Shown here: positions 63,564-64,000 of the stretch, in pieces
Position numbering within the stretch: the first letter of the stretch is position 1
Layout of the letters: each line of letters starts with the position of its first letter
Origin: Cognatundibacterium aquatile
GTDB lineage: Bacteria > Pseudomonadota > Gammaproteobacteria > Burkholderiales > Burkholderiaceae_D
Reading direction: 5' to 3'
DNA: 64,000 nucleotides
Assembly: GCF_014699135.1 (NCBI RefSeq)
Contig: NZ_JACOFT010000003.1
Location: 641,529-705,528 of the forward strand
Position numbers and translations under genes: made by a program
Notes under the pieces: generated by a model
Told to the model about the DNA's origin: nothing
Seen by the model: the letters and a program-made list of their open reading frames with translations, nothing else
The model's database searches: none

Positions 63564-64000
63564 AGGTGGTGTCCGTAAAACTAATCAGTAAAAACTGTTT
63601 AGTAATTTAATTCTGCGTAAAAGTAATATTTTACCTGTTACCGTAAAGGCAGCAGTTAATTGTTGCCCAGAACAAGAGCTGTTGCGCCGAATGTCCATGC
63701 CGTTGTGATTCGCATATTCATTAAAATAATTTGCCATGTTTATTGCGAAGGCTTGGAGGTTTTGCTATAGTTCGGCTCCCGCTGAAAGGCGGGGGAAGAA
63801 AGTGAAGCGCTGCAAGTAAAAAAGCAGCCCGCACAGTCAACAGACCGAAGTCAGGCCAAGTGATCCGATTGGTGCCCGCACAACAAAATGCGGACGCTGA
63901 GAAGAAAAAGCGAAGCGAAAGGGCGAAGGGAGTTGACAGTGAGTGAGAAGTACTTCATAATCTCGTTTCTCTGCTGCTGACGCACACAACGATGCGAAGC
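63564..64000 (+). promoter_or_regulatory. Tandem promoters and leader of a probable rRNA operon
   Basis: No ORF is credible here. P1 is TTGCGA (63743-63748), 17 bases, TATAGT (63766-63771). P2 is TTGACA (63935-63940), 17 bases, CATAAT (63958-63963), followed by a GC-rich leader near the edge (CTGCTGACGCACACAACG). Two strong spaced promoters and a structured, non-coding leader are typical upstream of a 16S rRNA gene. The 16S gene itself would start beyond 64000, so this is inference. Confidence 0.65.

Overview
The window reads as chromosomal DNA of a betaproteobacterium in Burkholderiales, most likely Oxalobacteraceae (Herminiimonas/Undibacterium-like). The support is gene order (ribF-ileS-lspA-coaBC-dut, clpS-clpA, glnA-ntrB-ntrC), protein character, and moderate GC with uniform codon use. 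It is mostly housekeeping and metabolic DNA. There is no prophage, CRISPR array or complete insertion sequence. The clear mobile features are one group II intron and two families of short intergenic repeats.

Layout. 1-1330: start of a Cache-domain membrane sensor, running off the left edge, and a cold-shock gene. 1330-4320: clpS-clpA proteolysis genes and a small conserved gene. 4490-10820 (minus): ribF, ileS, lspA, coaBC and dut (cofactor synthesis, Ile-tRNA charging, lipoprotein maturation, dUTP removal). 10837-13448 (minus): a group II intron with an RT-HNH protein, inserted about 20 bp upstream of the ribF start. 13488-17830: small hypothetical proteins, a methyltransferase and DUF3079. 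17880-21925 (minus): a polyamine cluster made of a fused AdoMet decarboxylase/spermidine synthase, a YgiB-type lipoprotein, a glutathionylspermidine-synthase-like ATP-grasp enzyme and a DUF350 membrane protein, followed by rsmE. 22079-28250: transketolase, a GNAT enzyme, GAPDH, a second signal peptidase I, a secreted Cache protein and an IclR regulator. 28550-44020: dgkA and then a large vitamin B12 locus on the plus strand. That locus holds cobT, cobS, cobC, a PilZ-like gene, a cobalamin riboswitch, btuB, btuC, btuD, cobO, cobB, cobU, cbiB, cobD, btuF, a signal-less btuF paralogue and cobQ. 44180-48820: an exported acetolactate decarboxylase, secreted and hypothetical proteins, a Sel1 protein and a family 9 glycosyltransferase. 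49240-50820: isocitrate lyase. 50990-56420: an AI-2E family transporter with an extra C-terminal domain, a divergent marR/ahpD-like pair with a clear operator, a GFA enzyme, a phosphatase, tRNA-Ser(GGA) and a rhodanese. 56660-61780: the nitrogen regulon core, with NtrC sites, a sigma-54 promoter, glnA, a DUF4124 gene, ntrB and ntrC. 61960-64000: an FAD oxidoreductase and then tandem promoters that look like the start of an rRNA operon lying just past the right edge.

How the genes work together. The B12 locus couples import (BtuB/F/C/D) to adenosylation (CobO), amidation (CobB, CobQ), aminopropanol attachment (CobD, CbiB) and lower-ligand assembly (CobU, CobT, CobS, CobC). It contains none of the precorrin methylation or ring-contraction genes, so alone it supports salvage and late assembly. 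The riboswitch before btuB would shut the downstream genes off when cobalamin is plentiful. NtrB/NtrC would control glnA through the enhancers and sigma-54 promoter seen in the sequence. The parts most worth a second look are the polyamine/ATP-grasp cluster, the two intergenic repeat families, the intron in the ribF leader, the AI-2E transporter extension and the cytoplasmic BtuF-like protein.
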